From: Ottowia flava
GTDB lineage: Bacteria; Pseudomonadota; Gammaproteobacteria; Burkholderiales; Burkholderiaceae_C
Reading direction: 5' to 3'
DNA length: 64,000 nt
Assembly: GCF_042680565.1 (NCBI RefSeq)
Contig: NZ_JBHUEJ010000015.1
Span: 1-64,000, forward strand
Shown here piece after piece: positions 17,920 to 29,317 of the stretch (positions are counted from its first letter, which is position 1; each line of letters opens with the position of its first letter). The translations under genes and the position numbers were made by a program. A model generated the notes under the pieces. That model did not search any database. It saw nothing but the letters and a program-made list of their open reading frames with translations, and was not told the origin of the DNA.

Positions 17920-18552
17920 TCAGCGCTGCGCCGTCATCAACCGCAGCGCCAGCCCGGCAAAAACCAGCGCCGCCATGCGGTTGAGCCAGCGCTGCGCGCG
18001 CGCCGAGCGCGCCAGGCGGGCACGCAGCGCATCGGCCGCCAGAATCACCGCCGCGAACACCAAAGCCCCGGCAGCGATGAAAAGCAGGCCCAAGGTCACG
18101 ATCTGCAGCACCACCCCGCCCCGCGCGGGCGTGACGAACTGCGGCAGCAGGGCCAGGAAAAACAGCAGCACCTTGGGGTTGGTCAGGTTCATGACCACGC
18201 CGCGCCCCACCAGCCGCCACCAGGACTGCTGCGGCGCCCCGCCCGCCGTGTCGGCCTGCACACTGGCCGGCGCGCGCCAGGCGCCCCAGGCCAAATACAG
18301 CAGGTAAGCGGCGCCGGCCAGCTTGAGCGCGGTGAAGGCTGCGGCCGATGCGGCGAAGACCGCCGCCAGCCCCAGCGCCACCGCCAGGGTGTGGACCAGC
18401 ACGCCCAGCATCAGCCCCGTCAGCACGGCAAAGCCGGCGCGCCGCCCCTGCGACGCGGAGATCATCAGCAGAAACAGGTTGTCCGGCCCTGGAGCGAGGG
18501 CGAGCAGCAACGAAAGGCTGAAAAAGGCGAGTGCGGTGTCGGGGGAAAGCAT
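17920..18552 (-). CDS. LysE/RhtB-family amino-acid exporter
   Basis: A 210-residue integral membrane protein with the LysE pattern: about six hydrophobic segments, an N-terminal LALAPGPDNLFLL motif, and NLTNPKVLLFFLALLPQF in the middle. Members export amino acids or small related metabolites such as homoserine lactone, threonine and lysine. The substrate is not predictable. It converges with the VWA gene and is divergent from the metallo-hydrolase at 18.7 kb. Confidence 0.92.
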   Translation of the reverse strand: MLSPDTALAFFSLSLLLALAPGPDNLFLLMISASQGRRAGFAVLTGLMLGVLVHTLAVALGLAAVFAASAAAFTALKLAGAAYLLYLAWGAWRAPASVQADTAGGAPQQSWWRLVGRGVVMNLTNPKVLLFFLALLPQFVTPARGGVVLQIVTLGLLFIAAGALVFAAVILAADALRARLARSARAQRWLNRMAALVFAGLALRLMTAQR

Positions 18553-18699
18553 GGTGGGAGGTGCGAGTCAGGCTTTGATTTTGACGGGGCGGACGCAACG
18601 CGCTGGGTGACGCGCCCCCGGTCGCGTGCTGACCCGGCCGAATCCCCCAAATACCCCAACCACAGCAGGTGTAAGCAGCGCCCGCGACACTGCGCGGCT

Positions 18700-19845
18700 A
18701 TGAAATCCATGGGTCAACGCGCCACCGGCGCCCGACTGGAGCGCATGCGCGCCTCATCTGCCTGGGCGGGCGAAGGCTTTCGCAACCTCTACCCCGTCGC
18801 ACCGGGCCTGCGCGACCCGGCGGTGCCGATGCCGTCCATCCGCGAGATGCTGTGGTCTTCAAACAGCCGCCGTGTACCCGTTGGGCCGCTGCCCGTCGCC
18901 GACCCCCGCTCTACGTGGCTGCGCCCGCCGGACACCGGCCTACGGGCGACCTGGCTGGGGCATTCCAGCGTGCTGCTGGAGATCGACGGCTGGCGCGTGC
19001 TGACGGACCCGGTGTGGGGACCGCGCGCGTCGCCCTCGGTGCTGGTCGGGCCCAAGCGCTTTCAGCCGGCGCCGGTGGCCTTGCGCGACGTGCCGGAGGT
19101 GGACGCCATCGTCATCTCGCACGACCACTATGACCACCTGGACTACCCCACCATCAAGGCGCTGGCGCGCAGCCGCGTGCCCTTCATCACCGCCCTGGGC
19201 GTGGGCGCGCACCTGCAGGCCTGGGGCATCGCGCCCGAGCGCATCCACGAGTTGGACTGGTGGGAAAGCCACCGCGTGGCCGGCACCGGCCTGACGGTGA
19301 CGGCGGCGCCGTCACAGCACTTCAGCGGGCGCGGGCTGAAGACGCGCAACAGCACGCTGTGGTCGTCCATTGTGGTGCGCGGGCCGCGGCACGCGGTGTT
19401 CTTCAGCGGCGACACCGGCCTGACGGGCGAGTACAAGACGATTGCCGAACGCCTGGGTCCGTTCGACCTGGCGCTGCTGGAAGTCGGCGCCTACCACCCG
19501 GCCTGGGGCGACATCCACCTGGGGCCCGACCACGCGCTTGAAGCGCTGGCGCTGCTGGGCCACCCGCCGCTGCTGCCGGTGCACTGGGGAACGTTCGCGC
19601 TGGCCATGCACGACTGGGATCAGCCGGCCGAGCGCCTGTTGGAGCTTGCACCGCAGCAACCCGCGCCGCTGCTGATGCCGCGCCTGGGCGAAGCGGTGGA
19701 GCCGGCGCACGCCGAGGCGATCCGACCTTGGTGGCGCGCCGTCAAGGCGGCCGAGAACAAGGCGTGCGGCCCACGCCCGGCGCCCGAACCCGCGCCGCCC
19801 GCATCGGCGCGGCCAGGCACCGAACCCGAGTGGCCTGCGGATTGA
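18700..19845 (+). CDS. MBL-fold hydrolase of the NAPE-PLD/UlaG type
   Basis: A 381-residue cytoplasmic metallo-hydrolase. Metal ligands are visible in SHDHYDHLD (H141, H143, D145, H146), in SGDTGL and in PVHWGTF. The N-terminal GFRNLYPVA plus ATWLGHSSVLLEIDG match the COG2220 group that includes N-acyl-phosphatidylethanolamine phospholipase D. Bacterial members are usually uncharacterised. ATG 18700 or 18709 could be the start. The C-terminal ~25 residues are Pro/Ala-rich and not part of the fold. Confidence 0.86.
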   Translation: MKSMGQRATGARLERMRASSAWAGEGFRNLYPVAPGLRDPAVPMPSIREMLWSSNSRRVPVGPLPVADPRSTWLRPPDTGLRATWLGHSSVLLEIDGWRVLTDPVWGPRASPSVLVGPKRFQPAPVALRDVPEVDAIVISHDHYDHLDYPTIKALARSRVPFITALGVGAHLQAWGIAPERIHELDWWESHRVAGTGLTVTAAPSQHFSGRGLKTRNSTLWSSIVVRGPRHAVFFSGDTGLTGEYKTIAERLGPFDLALLEVGAYHPAWGDIHLGPDHALEALALLGHPPLLPVHWGTFALAMHDWDQPAERLLELAPQQPAPLLMPRLGEAVEPAHAEAIRPWWRAVKAAENKACGPRPAPEPAPPASARPGTEPEWPAD

Positions 19846-19862
19846 AGCGCCGCGTTCTGCGC

Positions 19863-20246
19863 TCAGGCCGCGGCGATGGCCTCGATCTCCAGCAGCCAGC
19901 GGCTGTCGAAGATGCCGGTGATGATCACCGTCAGCGCCGGCGCATGCGCGCCCAGCGCCTGCTGGCGCGCCACGCGGTTGGCCAGGGTGTGCTCGCGCGA
20001 CGCCAGAAAGGTCGTGACTTTGACCAGGTGGCTGGCGTCCATGCCGGCGGCGCGCAGCTGCGCCATGACGTTGCGCCAGGCCAGCGCGGCCTGCGCTTCA
20101 AAGCCTTCGGGAATGTCCCCTTCGGGCGTTTCCGGGATCTGGCCGCTGACGAACAGCCAGCGCTGCACGCCTTCGACCTGCAGCGCCTGGGCGTAGCCGC
20201 CAGCGACGGCCGGTGCGTCGGGGGCATTGATGGCTTGGGTTTTCAT
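19863..20246 (-). CDS. RidA-family (YjgF) protein
   Basis: A 127-residue RidA/YER057c/UK114 homologue. Classical RidA deaminates reactive 2-aminoacrylate and other enamines. Visible family features are GGYAQALQV, LFVSGQIPETPEGDIP and VTTFLASRE. The invariant active-site Arg of true RidA (usually in a C-R/E segment near residue 105) is not obvious in the HAPALTVIIT region, so this may belong to the RidA-like subgroups without enamine deaminase activity. It lies 20 bases after the GST gene and is probably co-transcribed with it. Confidence 0.85.
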   Translation of the reverse strand: MKTQAINAPDAPAVAGGYAQALQVEGVQRWLFVSGQIPETPEGDIPEGFEAQAALAWRNVMAQLRAAGMDASHLVKVTTFLASREHTLANRVARQQALGAHAPALTVIITGIFDSRWLLEIEAIAAA

Positions 20247-20266
20247 GAAACGTCCTCGCCGCCGTG

Positions 20267-20950
20267 TCAGGGCGCCACGCGGTACGGCTCGTCGAAATCG
20301 ACGAAGTCGTGCTCGGCCAGCGCGCCATCGATCCAGGCTTTGACGCCCGGGGTGGCGCACACGCGGTCCATGTAGGCGCGCACGTCGTCCGGCACCGGCA
20401 GCGCGTAGGTGCGCAAGCGCATGACGACCGGGGCGTAGAAGGCGTCGACCGCGCTGAAGGCGCCGAACAGCATCGGGCCGCCGTGGTGCGCCAGCAATTC
20501 CTGCCACATGCTGACAATGCGCGCCAGGTCGGCGCGCACGCCGGGCTGATCGCGCAGTGCCAATGCGCCAGCCGTGGGCAGGCTGGCTTCGATGTTCATC
20601 ACACAGGCCGAGCGCAGCGCGCCAAAGCCGCCGTGCATTTCCGCGCACAGACTGCGCGCACGGGCGCGCTGGCGCCGGTCGGCCGGCCAGACGCCTTGGT
20701 CGGGAAAGCTTTCGGCCAGGGTTTCGACGATGGCCAGCGTGTCCCAGACGGCCAGGTCGCCATCCACCAGCACCGGCACGTTGCCCACGGGCGTGATGGG
20801 CGCCAGCGTGGCCTTGAAGGCCGATTCGGGGCCGAAGGAGTCGAAGCGCACCATGACCTCGTCGAACGGAATGCCCAACTGCGTCATGAGCACCCAGGGC
20901 CGCATGGACCAGGACGAGTAGTTCTTGTTGCCGATGTAGAGCTTGAGCAT
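20267..20950 (-). CDS. Glutathione S-transferase family protein
   Basis: A 227-residue GST. The N-terminal thioredoxin-like domain begins LYIGNKNYSSWSMRPWV, with Ser11-12 likely near the glutathione thiol, and has the conserved cis-proline segment VGNVPVLVDG and the glutathione-binding WDTLAIVE. An all-helical C-terminal domain follows. Cytoplasmic; the substrate is unknown. It is likely the first gene of a two-gene operon with ridA. Confidence 0.9.
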   Translation of the reverse strand: MLKLYIGNKNYSSWSMRPWVLMTQLGIPFDEVMVRFDSFGPESAFKATLAPITPVGNVPVLVDGDLAVWDTLAIVETLAESFPDQGVWPADRRQRARARSLCAEMHGGFGALRSACVMNIEASLPTAGALALRDQPGVRADLARIVSMWQELLAHHGGPMLFGAFSAVDAFYAPVVMRLRTYALPVPDDVRAYMDRVCATPGVKAWIDGALAEHDFVDFDEPYRVAP

Positions 20951-21075
20951 GCGATGTCCCTCCAGAACAGCCTGTCATGCTAGCGCGTGGCGCACCGGCG
21001 ATCCATGCGCTTTTTCCTTGCCATTGATGCGCTGCGCGCACCGGCAACGGCGGGGATGGGCCCAACCCGACGGCG

Positions 21076-21597
21076 TCAGGGCTCGTCGCGGCTTTCCGTG
21101 CGCTCGGCCGGCAGCAGGTGCGGCACCAGGGCGAACACCACCAGCGCGAGCAGCGTGGCGATCAGCGCCGTCACCTCGCGCCCCATGCCACAGGCCATGC
21201 CGATGGCAGCGGTCATCCACAGCCCGGCCGCGGTGGTCAGGCCGCGGATGTGCTCGGCACCGCGCGCTTCGGATTTGAGGATGGTGCCGGCGCACAGAAA
21301 GCCGACGCCAGCCACCAGGCCCTGCACCACGCGGCTCAGGTCCGCCGGCTCGACCCCCATCTGCTGCGGCAGCATGACGAATAGCGCCGAGCCCATGGCC
21401 ACCAGCATGTGGGTACGCACGCCCGCCGCCTTGCCGTGGCTTTCACGCTCGTAGCCCAGCACGCAGCCCAGGGCCAGCGCGAGCAGCAGGCGCACCAGAA
21501 TGCGCACGGCTTGCCCGATGTCGGGCACATCCGAAAACTCGGCGGCGAGCACCTGCAGCACGGTCGGGGCATCGGCGGCGTTCATGGCGTGGGCCAT
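21076..21597 (-). CDS. MgtC/SapB-family membrane protein
   Basis: A 173-residue inner-membrane protein with about five hydrophobic segments and the MgtC pattern LGYERESHGKAAGVRTHMLVAMGSALF and GFLCAGTILK. MgtC itself modulates ATP synthase and supports growth in low magnesium; chromosomal relatives like this are mostly uncharacterised. No ribosome binding site separates ATG 21597 from 21585. An Ala/Ser-rich extension upstream was left out. Confidence 0.88.
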   Translation of the reverse strand: MAHAMNAADAPTVLQVLAAEFSDVPDIGQAVRILVRLLLALALGCVLGYERESHGKAAGVRTHMLVAMGSALFVMLPQQMGVEPADLSRVVQGLVAGVGFLCAGTILKSEARGAEHIRGLTTAAGLWMTAAIGMACGMGREVTALIATLLALVVFALVPHLLPAERTESRDEP

Positions 21598-21700
21598 TGT
21601 GCGGTCGCTGGCGCCGCTACCGGCGTAGGACGCGGGCGCTGATGCGCAGCGCTCCCCGTTGCGGGTGCTGGCGCCATCGGCCACAGGACGCCAAACGCTA

Positions 21701-21760
21701 TCGAATCAGAAGCTGCTCGCGCAGATCCAGAAAGGGCCGGAGGCCGAAAAGGCTTGAAAC
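21701..21760 (+). repeat. Dispersed repeat copy (between slt and mgtC)
   Basis: CAGAAGCTGCTCGCGCAGAT, then GGGCCGGAGGCCGAAAAGGC, then TTGAAACC. It begins about 100 bases upstream of mgtC and ends 6 bases from the slt stop. Confidence 0.8.
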
Positions 21761-21765
21761 CCGAC

Positions 21766-23814
21766 TCAGGGCAGGTCGCGGCTCAGATCGGGTTGGCCCC
21801 CCAGGGGACCCACCTGGCCCAGTCGCGCCTTGATCGACTGCGCCTGGCCCGTGAGCAGCGCCGCGTAGTCGGTGGTGTTGGACAGCACCTTCTTCACGTA
21901 GTCGCGCGTTTCGTTGAAGGGCACGTTTTCGGCCCAGATCGCGCCTTCCATCGTGGGCCCGTTGCGCCAGTTGCGCGGGCGGCCGGGGCCGGCGTTGTAG
22001 CCGGCGGCGGCCAGGGGCAGCGAGCCCTGGAAGTCGTCGAGCGCCAGCTTCAGGTAGCTGGTGCCCAGCAGCAGGTTGGTCTGCTGGTCGTTGATCTGGT
22101 CGGCGGTGAAGCCCTGCAGGCCGATCTTGCGCGCCGTCCAGCGGGCGGTGGCGGGCATGACCTGCATCAGGCCCGACGCCCCCACGCCCGAGCGCGCGTC
22201 CATCACGAAACGGCTTTCCTGGCGGATCAGGCCGTACACGTACGCCGGGTCCAGCCCGATGGCGCGCGACTGGCTGACCACCGGCTCGCGCAGCGGCGTC
22301 GGGAAGCGCTGGGCGAAGTCCATGAAGCCCTTGGTGCGTTCGCTGGCGTTGATGCAGCGGTCCCACACCTGGCGCTGGCAGGCGAAGTCGGCGGCGGCGT
22401 ACAGCTCGCGGTCGTTCATGCCGCCCTTCTGGTGCAGGTTGGTCCAGTAGTTCCATTCGCGCGCGCCTTCGCCGCGCAGGCCCAGGGCGATCGCCATCAG
22501 CGCGCGGTTCAGGCCGATGTGGGTGCGCGCCCATTCCTTTTCCTGCACCGACAGCGGCACCGGGCCGGCGGGGATGGTGCTTTGCTGGCCGATCTCCTCG
22601 CGCGCCAGCTTTTCATAGAAGCCGAAGCGCCCGGGATTGGCGGCCAGCTTCTCGAACGCCGCGCGGGCGGCGGCGCGGTCGGCGTCGCTGCGCGCCTGCG
22701 CCAGCTGGGCGCGGGCCTTCCAGTACACCCAGGCGCCGTCGTCCGCAGCCGGGGCGTCCATCGCGTCGATGGCGCGTTGCACGGTGCGCCAATCGCCCTG
22801 GCGCAGTGCGGCGCGCGCCTTCCAGGCGAGCTGGTCGTCCGGCAGATCGGCGTCGCGCGTGACCTTGGCGAAGTAGCCCGGCGCCAGGTCCGACAGGTTC
22901 AGCGCCGACCACTTGCCGATCACGCCCCAGAGCCAGTTGCGTTCCTCGGCCGTGAGCTGCACGCTCCATTTGCTGTCCAGTTGCAGCGCAGCCTGGTCGG
23001 GGTTTTGCGTGGCCAGCTTGATGAGCGCCAGCACGATCAACTCCTGCCCCTTGCGCGTGCCAACGGCGGCGCGGCTGCTCAGGTAACGGCCGGGGTTCTG
23101 CAGCAGGCTGGCGACGTCGCCCGCCACGTCGGGCGCGTCCAGCGCCACGGCGGCGCGCGCCAGGCTGGGGCGGTTGGCTTCGGTCGCCAGGCGGGCGCGC
23201 TTCCACAGGTCGGTGAAAGGCAGCGCGCCGGCCTGGTGCAGCAGGCCGGCGGCCAGCAGGCAGCCGTCGTCCAGGTCGCGCTGGGCGAACCAGTCGCGGC
23301 GCACCTGCTGCACCTGTTCCTTGCTGGCGGCCTTGCCGTTGGCGACGTCCGTCGCCACCGCGTAGCAGCGCACCTGCGGGTCGTCGGCCATGCGAAAGCG
23401 CGGGTATTCGGCGGCAAAACCGGCCCAGTCGCGCCGCTTGCCGGCCAGCAACAGCCAGTCGTTGCGCAGGCGGTCTTCCTGGTAGGTGCCGGGGTAGCGG
23501 GCGGAGAAATCCTGCACGTCGGTCAGCGTGGCGTCCTCCAGCCGCGCCTTCAGCTCCCAGTAGCCCGCCCAGGGCTCCAGGGCGTGGCCGCGCGCCTGTG
23601 GCAACAGGCTGGCCAGGCGCGCACGGTCGTTGCGGCGGAACGCGTCGCGCATGTCGAGGATGACGCTGTCGCTGACGGCAGGCGCCGCGGTGGGCGCAGC
23701 CGGCGCAGGCGACACGCCGCCGGGTTGCGCCAGGCCGGGCAAACCCGGCCACACCGCGCCGGCCAGCACCACGCCCACGGCCCGCAACGGTGTCAGAATC
23801 TTCGAAACTTGCAT
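21766..23814 (-). CDS. slt: Soluble lytic murein transglycosylase (Slt70-like)
   Basis: A 682-residue periplasmic enzyme that cleaves peptidoglycan glycan strands with 1,6-anhydro product formation. It has a hydrophobic export signal (about 10-29), a long alpha-helical superhelix (about 50-500), then a C-terminal SLT domain with catalytic Glu533 in IRQESRF and the family motifs GLMQVMPATA and AAAGYNAGPGR. The length is near E. coli Slt70 (645). The start codons of slt and the divergent folate gene are only 9 bases apart, so their promoters must lie inside each other's coding sequence. Confidence 0.93.
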   Translation of the reverse strand: MQVSKILTPLRAVGVVLAGAVWPGLPGLAQPGGVSPAPAAPTAAPAVSDSVILDMRDAFRRNDRARLASLLPQARGHALEPWAGYWELKARLEDATLTDVQDFSARYPGTYQEDRLRNDWLLLAGKRRDWAGFAAEYPRFRMADDPQVRCYAVATDVANGKAASKEQVQQVRRDWFAQRDLDDGCLLAAGLLHQAGALPFTDLWKRARLATEANRPSLARAAVALDAPDVAGDVASLLQNPGRYLSSRAAVGTRKGQELIVLALIKLATQNPDQAALQLDSKWSVQLTAEERNWLWGVIGKWSALNLSDLAPGYFAKVTRDADLPDDQLAWKARAALRQGDWRTVQRAIDAMDAPAADDGAWVYWKARAQLAQARSDADRAAARAAFEKLAANPGRFGFYEKLAREEIGQQSTIPAGPVPLSVQEKEWARTHIGLNRALMAIALGLRGEGAREWNYWTNLHQKGGMNDRELYAAADFACQRQVWDRCINASERTKGFMDFAQRFPTPLREPVVSQSRAIGLDPAYVYGLIRQESRFVMDARSGVGASGLMQVMPATARWTARKIGLQGFTADQINDQQTNLLLGTSYLKLALDDFQGSLPLAAAGYNAGPGRPRNWRNGPTMEGAIWAENVPFNETRDYVKKVLSNTTDYAALLTGQAQSIKARLGQVGPLGGQPDLSRDLP

Positions 23815-23823
23815 CGTCGAATT

Positions 23824-24417
23824 ATGAATAAGTCGTTTGACAAGAAGGCCTTGCGCCAACGTCTGGTGGAGCAGCGCCTGCACCTGGAGGACCGCCTGGC
23901 GCGCGCCGACGCGCTGCAGGACATCCTGCGCATCTGGCTGGTCGGCCGGCCCGATACCGTGATCGGCGCGTACTGGCCAATCAAGGGCGAATTCGACCCG
24001 CTGCCCGCGCTGCACCGCTGGAAAGAGGACGGCGAGCTGATCGACGAGCCCCAGCGCCGGCGCATCGGCCTGCCGGTGGTCAACAAGGTGCACAAGACGC
24101 TCACCTTCCACGCATGGTACCCGGGGTGCCCAATGGAAGAGGACGCCTACGGCATTCCCAAACCCAAGGACACCGAAATCCTAGTGCCCACGCTGCTGTT
24201 CGTGCCCTGTGTCGGCTATGGCCCCGGCGGCTACCGCCTGGGCTACGGCGGCGGCTTTTACGACCGCACGCTGGCGGCGCTGGAGCCGCGCCCGGTCACC
24301 GTGGGCGTGGGCTTCACCAACGGCTTCATCGACGATTTCGAGCCCGAGCCGCACGACCAGCCGCTGGACGCCATCCTGAACGACAACGGCGTGGTCTGGC
24401 CGGTGGGCGGCGCCTGA
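23824..24417 (+). CDS. 5-formyltetrahydrofolate cyclo-ligase
   Basis: A 197-residue cytoplasmic enzyme that converts 5-formyl-THF plus ATP to 5,10-methenyl-THF, returning an inhibitory folate to the one-carbon pool. The diagnostic glycine loop GYGPGGYRLGYGGGFYDR is present, with basic ATP-contacting residues at the N-terminus (KKALRQRL). It is equivalent to E. coli YgfA. It is divergent from slt and converges on the LysR gene with 12 bases between stops. Confidence 0.92.
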   Translation: MNKSFDKKALRQRLVEQRLHLEDRLARADALQDILRIWLVGRPDTVIGAYWPIKGEFDPLPALHRWKEDGELIDEPQRRRIGLPVVNKVHKTLTFHAWYPGCPMEEDAYGIPKPKDTEILVPTLLFVPCVGYGPGGYRLGYGGGFYDRTLAALEPRPVTVGVGFTNGFIDDFEPEPHDQPLDAILNDNGVVWPVGGA

Positions 24418-24429
24418 GGCGCTTCGCCG

Positions 24430-25413
24430 TCAGTCCAAGTCGTCCCGCTCGTCCGGGTCCAGACCCTCGCCGATCACGTCGCGCGTGGCGACGGCCTGGG
24501 CGCTGAGCCAGTCGGCGAAGGCCGCCACCTCGGGCCGCTGGGCGCTGCGCTGCGCCGTCATCACCCAGTACGCCATGGGCGAGCGCATGCGCATGCCGGT
24601 GAACGGCTCGACCAGTTCGCCGCGGGCCAGCGCTTCGGCCACCAGCGGCGGGCGCGCCAGCACGATGCCCTGGCCGGACAGCGCCGCCTGCGTCATCTGG
24701 TACGCGTAGTTGAAGCTGAGCCAGCGCTTGGGCTGTGCGCGCTCCAGGCCGTGGCTGTCCAGCCAGCGCCGCCAGGTCAGCCATTCCAGGTGCGGGGTGA
24801 AGGCGTCGGCGGCTTCGATCAGGGTGAAGTTCAGCACGTCGGCGGGCACCTTCAGCGGCGCCCCGCTTTTCAGCAGCCAGGGGCTGACCATGGGCGTGAC
24901 CGATTCGCCGAACAGGCGCCGCGCGCCGGGCGGCATGCGGTCGGCCGGCGCGTAGCGGATGGCCAGGTCGACGTCGGCCACGTCCAGGTCGAACGCGGTG
25001 TCGGACGCATCCACCCGGATGTCGATGTCCGGAAACTCACGCTGAAACCATTCCAGCCGCGGAATCAGCCACATCGACGCGAACGAGGCGAACGTGGTCA
25101 CCGCCACCTGCTTGCGCCCGGCGCTCTGGCGGATGTGGCGCACCGCGCCGTCGATGCGCGGCAGCGCATGCGCGACCGCCTGCAGCAGCTGCATGCCCGC
25201 CGCCGTGAGTTCGACCGCGCGCGTGTGGCGCAAAAACAGCGGCACGCCCACCTCGTCTTCCAGCGACTGGATCTGCCGGCTGACGGCGGACTGCGTGAGC
25301 GCCATTTCTTCGGCCGCGATGCGGAAGTTCAGGTGCCGTGCCACGGCCTCGAAGGCGCGCAGGTAACCGGCCTGCACCGGGCGCGTACGCAAGTGAGTCT
25401 GGGAATGCAGCAT
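24430..25413 (-). CDS. LysR-family regulator (GcvA-like)
   Basis: A 327-residue LysR-type regulator. The winged helix-turn-helix covers about 17-76 (LNFRIAAEEMALTQSAVSRQIQSLE). The substrate-binding domain starts with VAVTTFASFASMWLIPRL, as in GcvA-type regulators. It is transcribed away from a small DUF2917 gene across a 123-base intergenic region, the usual layout for a LysR protein and its target, so control of that gene is likely (inference). Confidence 0.9.
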   Translation of the reverse strand: MLHSQTHLRTRPVQAGYLRAFEAVARHLNFRIAAEEMALTQSAVSRQIQSLEDEVGVPLFLRHTRAVELTAAGMQLLQAVAHALPRIDGAVRHIRQSAGRKQVAVTTFASFASMWLIPRLEWFQREFPDIDIRVDASDTAFDLDVADVDLAIRYAPADRMPPGARRLFGESVTPMVSPWLLKSGAPLKVPADVLNFTLIEAADAFTPHLEWLTWRRWLDSHGLERAQPKRWLSFNYAYQMTQAALSGQGIVLARPPLVAEALARGELVEPFTGMRMRSPMAYWVMTAQRSAQRPEVAAFADWLSAQAVATRDVIGEGLDPDERDDLD

Positions 25414-25536
25414 GGCACGCGATTGATGCGAAAACGGGATGAATAGCGTGTCGCGATTTCATTGGACTGTCAACGGGGGGAAGGCGCACCATGACCATCC
25501 GATTAATGATTTTCTTTGTCTGTGTGGGAGTCCACC

Positions 25537-25950
25537 ATGCGCCACCATCCTGATGCCCTTTCTCCCTTGGCCCTGCGCGCCCAGGCGCGCGGACTGTTCA
25601 CCCTGCCCGCCGGCCAGGCCCAGCGCTGGCACGCTTGCCGAACCGGCGAATTGCGTGTGGTGCGCGGCCTGATGTGGGTCACATTCGATGGCCCGCACCC
25701 TGGCACCGAGGCCGGCCCGCAAGGCGACGTCTTCGTGCGGGCGGGTGAGCGTCTGGTGCTGCCCGCCGGGGCGCGGCCGGTGCTGGAATCCGTGGCCACG
25801 CCGCAGCAGGCCCTGGGCGACGCCGCGTTCAGCTGGCACGCCGGACAGCCGCTGCGCAGCGCCGCCGCCGACCTGGCGCGCGCGTTGGTCGACGCCGGGC
25901 ATGCGTTCGTGCGTCTGCTGGGCGGCGGCCGCGGCCCGCGGGGCGCCTGA
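25537..25950 (+). CDS. DUF2917-domain protein
   Basis: A 137-residue protein. Residues about 20-75 (FTLPAGQAQRWHACRTGELRVVRGLMWVTF, given here only as the region from FTLPAG to MWVTF) match DUF2917, a small beta-rich domain of unknown function found mainly in betaproteobacteria. No signal peptide or membrane segment. GGGAG six bases before ATG 25537 decides this start over an upstream GTG. The upstream GATTAATGATT is a candidate LysR contact site. Confidence 0.78.
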   Translation: MRHHPDALSPLALRAQARGLFTLPAGQAQRWHACRTGELRVVRGLMWVTFDGPHPGTEAGPQGDVFVRAGERLVLPAGARPVLESVATPQQALGDAAFSWHAGQPLRSAAADLARALVDAGHAFVRLLGGGRGPRGA

Positions 25951-26266
25951 GCCCCGTCCGCGCGCGCCGCGGCATCGGTTGATCGGCACACGCGGCCGGT
26001 CAATCGCCACCCATGAGCTATTATTTAGATAGCTGCTTGCGCAGATGGTTGTAGCGCAAACGGCCGATTTCATCGCAAATTCCTGGCAGAGACGGCGCAT
26101 CACGGAAGCCGCGCCGCGGCACCCCCGATACCCTGGCAAACCCTGCCCTGGCCGCCCGAATGGCCGGGCGATTTGGAGTAGGCTAGCGGCGAGGCCTGCA
26201 ACACACCGCGCGCCCACCTGGGCCGGTCGCCGGCCCCGGCACCGAATCACCAGGAGGCATATCCCC
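25951..26266. other. Intergenic region upstream of maeB
   Basis: 316 bases containing a repeat copy (26022-26075) and no supportable gene. The maeB ribosome binding site AGGAGG is at 26252-26257. Confidence 0.5.
26022..26075 (+). repeat. Dispersed repeat copy (intergenic, upstream of maeB)
   Basis: AGATAGCTGCTTGCGCAGAT, then GGTTGTAGCGCAAACGGCCG. A good copy with a few substitutions in the right half. Confidence 0.88.
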
Positions 26267-28582
<2,316 letters not shown>

Positions 28583-28630
28583 ACGGCGCACGCTTCACGC
28601 CGCGTGGCGAACTGAGGCTGTGCCCATTGA

Positions 28631-28656
28631 AAAAAGCGGGCCTCGGCCCGCTTTTT
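28631..28656 (+). terminator. Rho-independent terminator of maeB
   Basis: AAAAAGCGGGC / GCCCGCTTTTT perfect stem with a CTCG loop and a T-run, 49 bases after the maeB stop. Its A-run also makes it usable for yceI on the other strand. A repeat copy begins 9 bases later. Confidence 0.92.
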
Positions 28657-28664
28657 GCTACCCT

Positions 28665-28720
28665 ATCCATAGCTGCTCGCGCAGGTGGCTGTAGGGCTGG
28701 AGGTCGATTTCTCTTGAATC
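28665..28720 (+). repeat. Dispersed repeat copy (after the maeB terminator)
   Basis: CCATAGCTGCTCGCGCAGGT, then GGCTGTAGGGCTGGAGGTCG, then ATTTCTCTTGAA. Almost identical to the 37.0 kb copy and placed the same way, just past a terminator. Confidence 0.92.
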
Positions 28721-28735
28721 AGTCCGCCCGCTGGT

Positions 28736-29317
28736 TTACTGCTTGAACGCTTCGATGGTGGCGCCGATGGTGACTTTCTTCGTGATGCCGAAGTCGGCGC
28801 CGAAGTTCATGCCCCACTGGCTGCGGTCGATCACGGCTTCGAAGTCGCCGCCGCAGGCCTCGGTCTTGGCCATTGGGTTGTCGTAGCAGGCGAACTGCTT
28901 GACCTTCAGGGTGACCGGGTGCGTCTGGCCCAGCAGCGTCAGTTGGCCCGGCACCTCCGTCAGCTTCCCGCCCTTGTAGACCAGGCGGTCGGACACGAAG
29001 CGCAGGGTTGGAAACTTCTCGGCGTTGAACAGGTCGGGGGCCTGCAGGTGCTTGTCGAATTCGGCCGAGCCGCTGGCGATGCTCTTGACGTCGACCGTCA
29101 CGTCGATCTTGCCCTTGCGCGCCACCTTGTCGAACTCGATCGTGCCGTCGGCCTTGTCGAAGCGCGCGCGGTTGACCGAGGCGCCGAAATGGCTGATGGC
29201 GAAGGTGGCGTAGGTGTGGTCGTCGTCGATCTTGTAGGTGGCGGGCGCGGCCTGGACGGCCAGCGCCGTCAAGCCCAAGGTAGCGGCGATCAGCGAAGCG
29301 GCAAAACGAGAGGACAT
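28736..29317 (-). CDS. YceI-family periplasmic protein
   Basis: A 193-residue exported protein with a clear Sec signal peptide (hydrophobic 5-20, cleavage after AVQA). The mature part is a YceI lipocalin-like beta barrel (YKIDDDHTYATFAISHFG at its start and DRSQWGMNF near its end). The family binds isoprenoid-type lipids such as polyprenyl chains in the periplasm; the physiological role is unsettled. Transcribed away from the acyl-CoA synthetase/GNAT gene. Confidence 0.92.
   Translation of the reverse strand: MSSRFAASLIAATLGLTALAVQAAPATYKIDDDHTYATFAISHFGASVNRARFDKADGTIEFDKVARKGKIDVTVDVKSIASGSAEFDKHLQAPDLFNAEKFPTLRFVSDRLVYKGGKLTEVPGQLTLLGQTHPVTLKVKQFACYDNPMAKTEACGGDFEAVIDRSQWGMNFGADFGITKKVTIGATIEAFKQ

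Noticed and set aside
17549..18307. Plus-strand frame spanning the VWA gene end and lysE
   Set aside because: It is out of frame with the VWA gene, antisense to lysE, and lacks any domain.
19863..21065. 400-codon frame covering ridA and the GST gene
   Set aside because: The first ~270 codons are an out-of-frame shadow of the GST gene; the real RidA starts at 20246.
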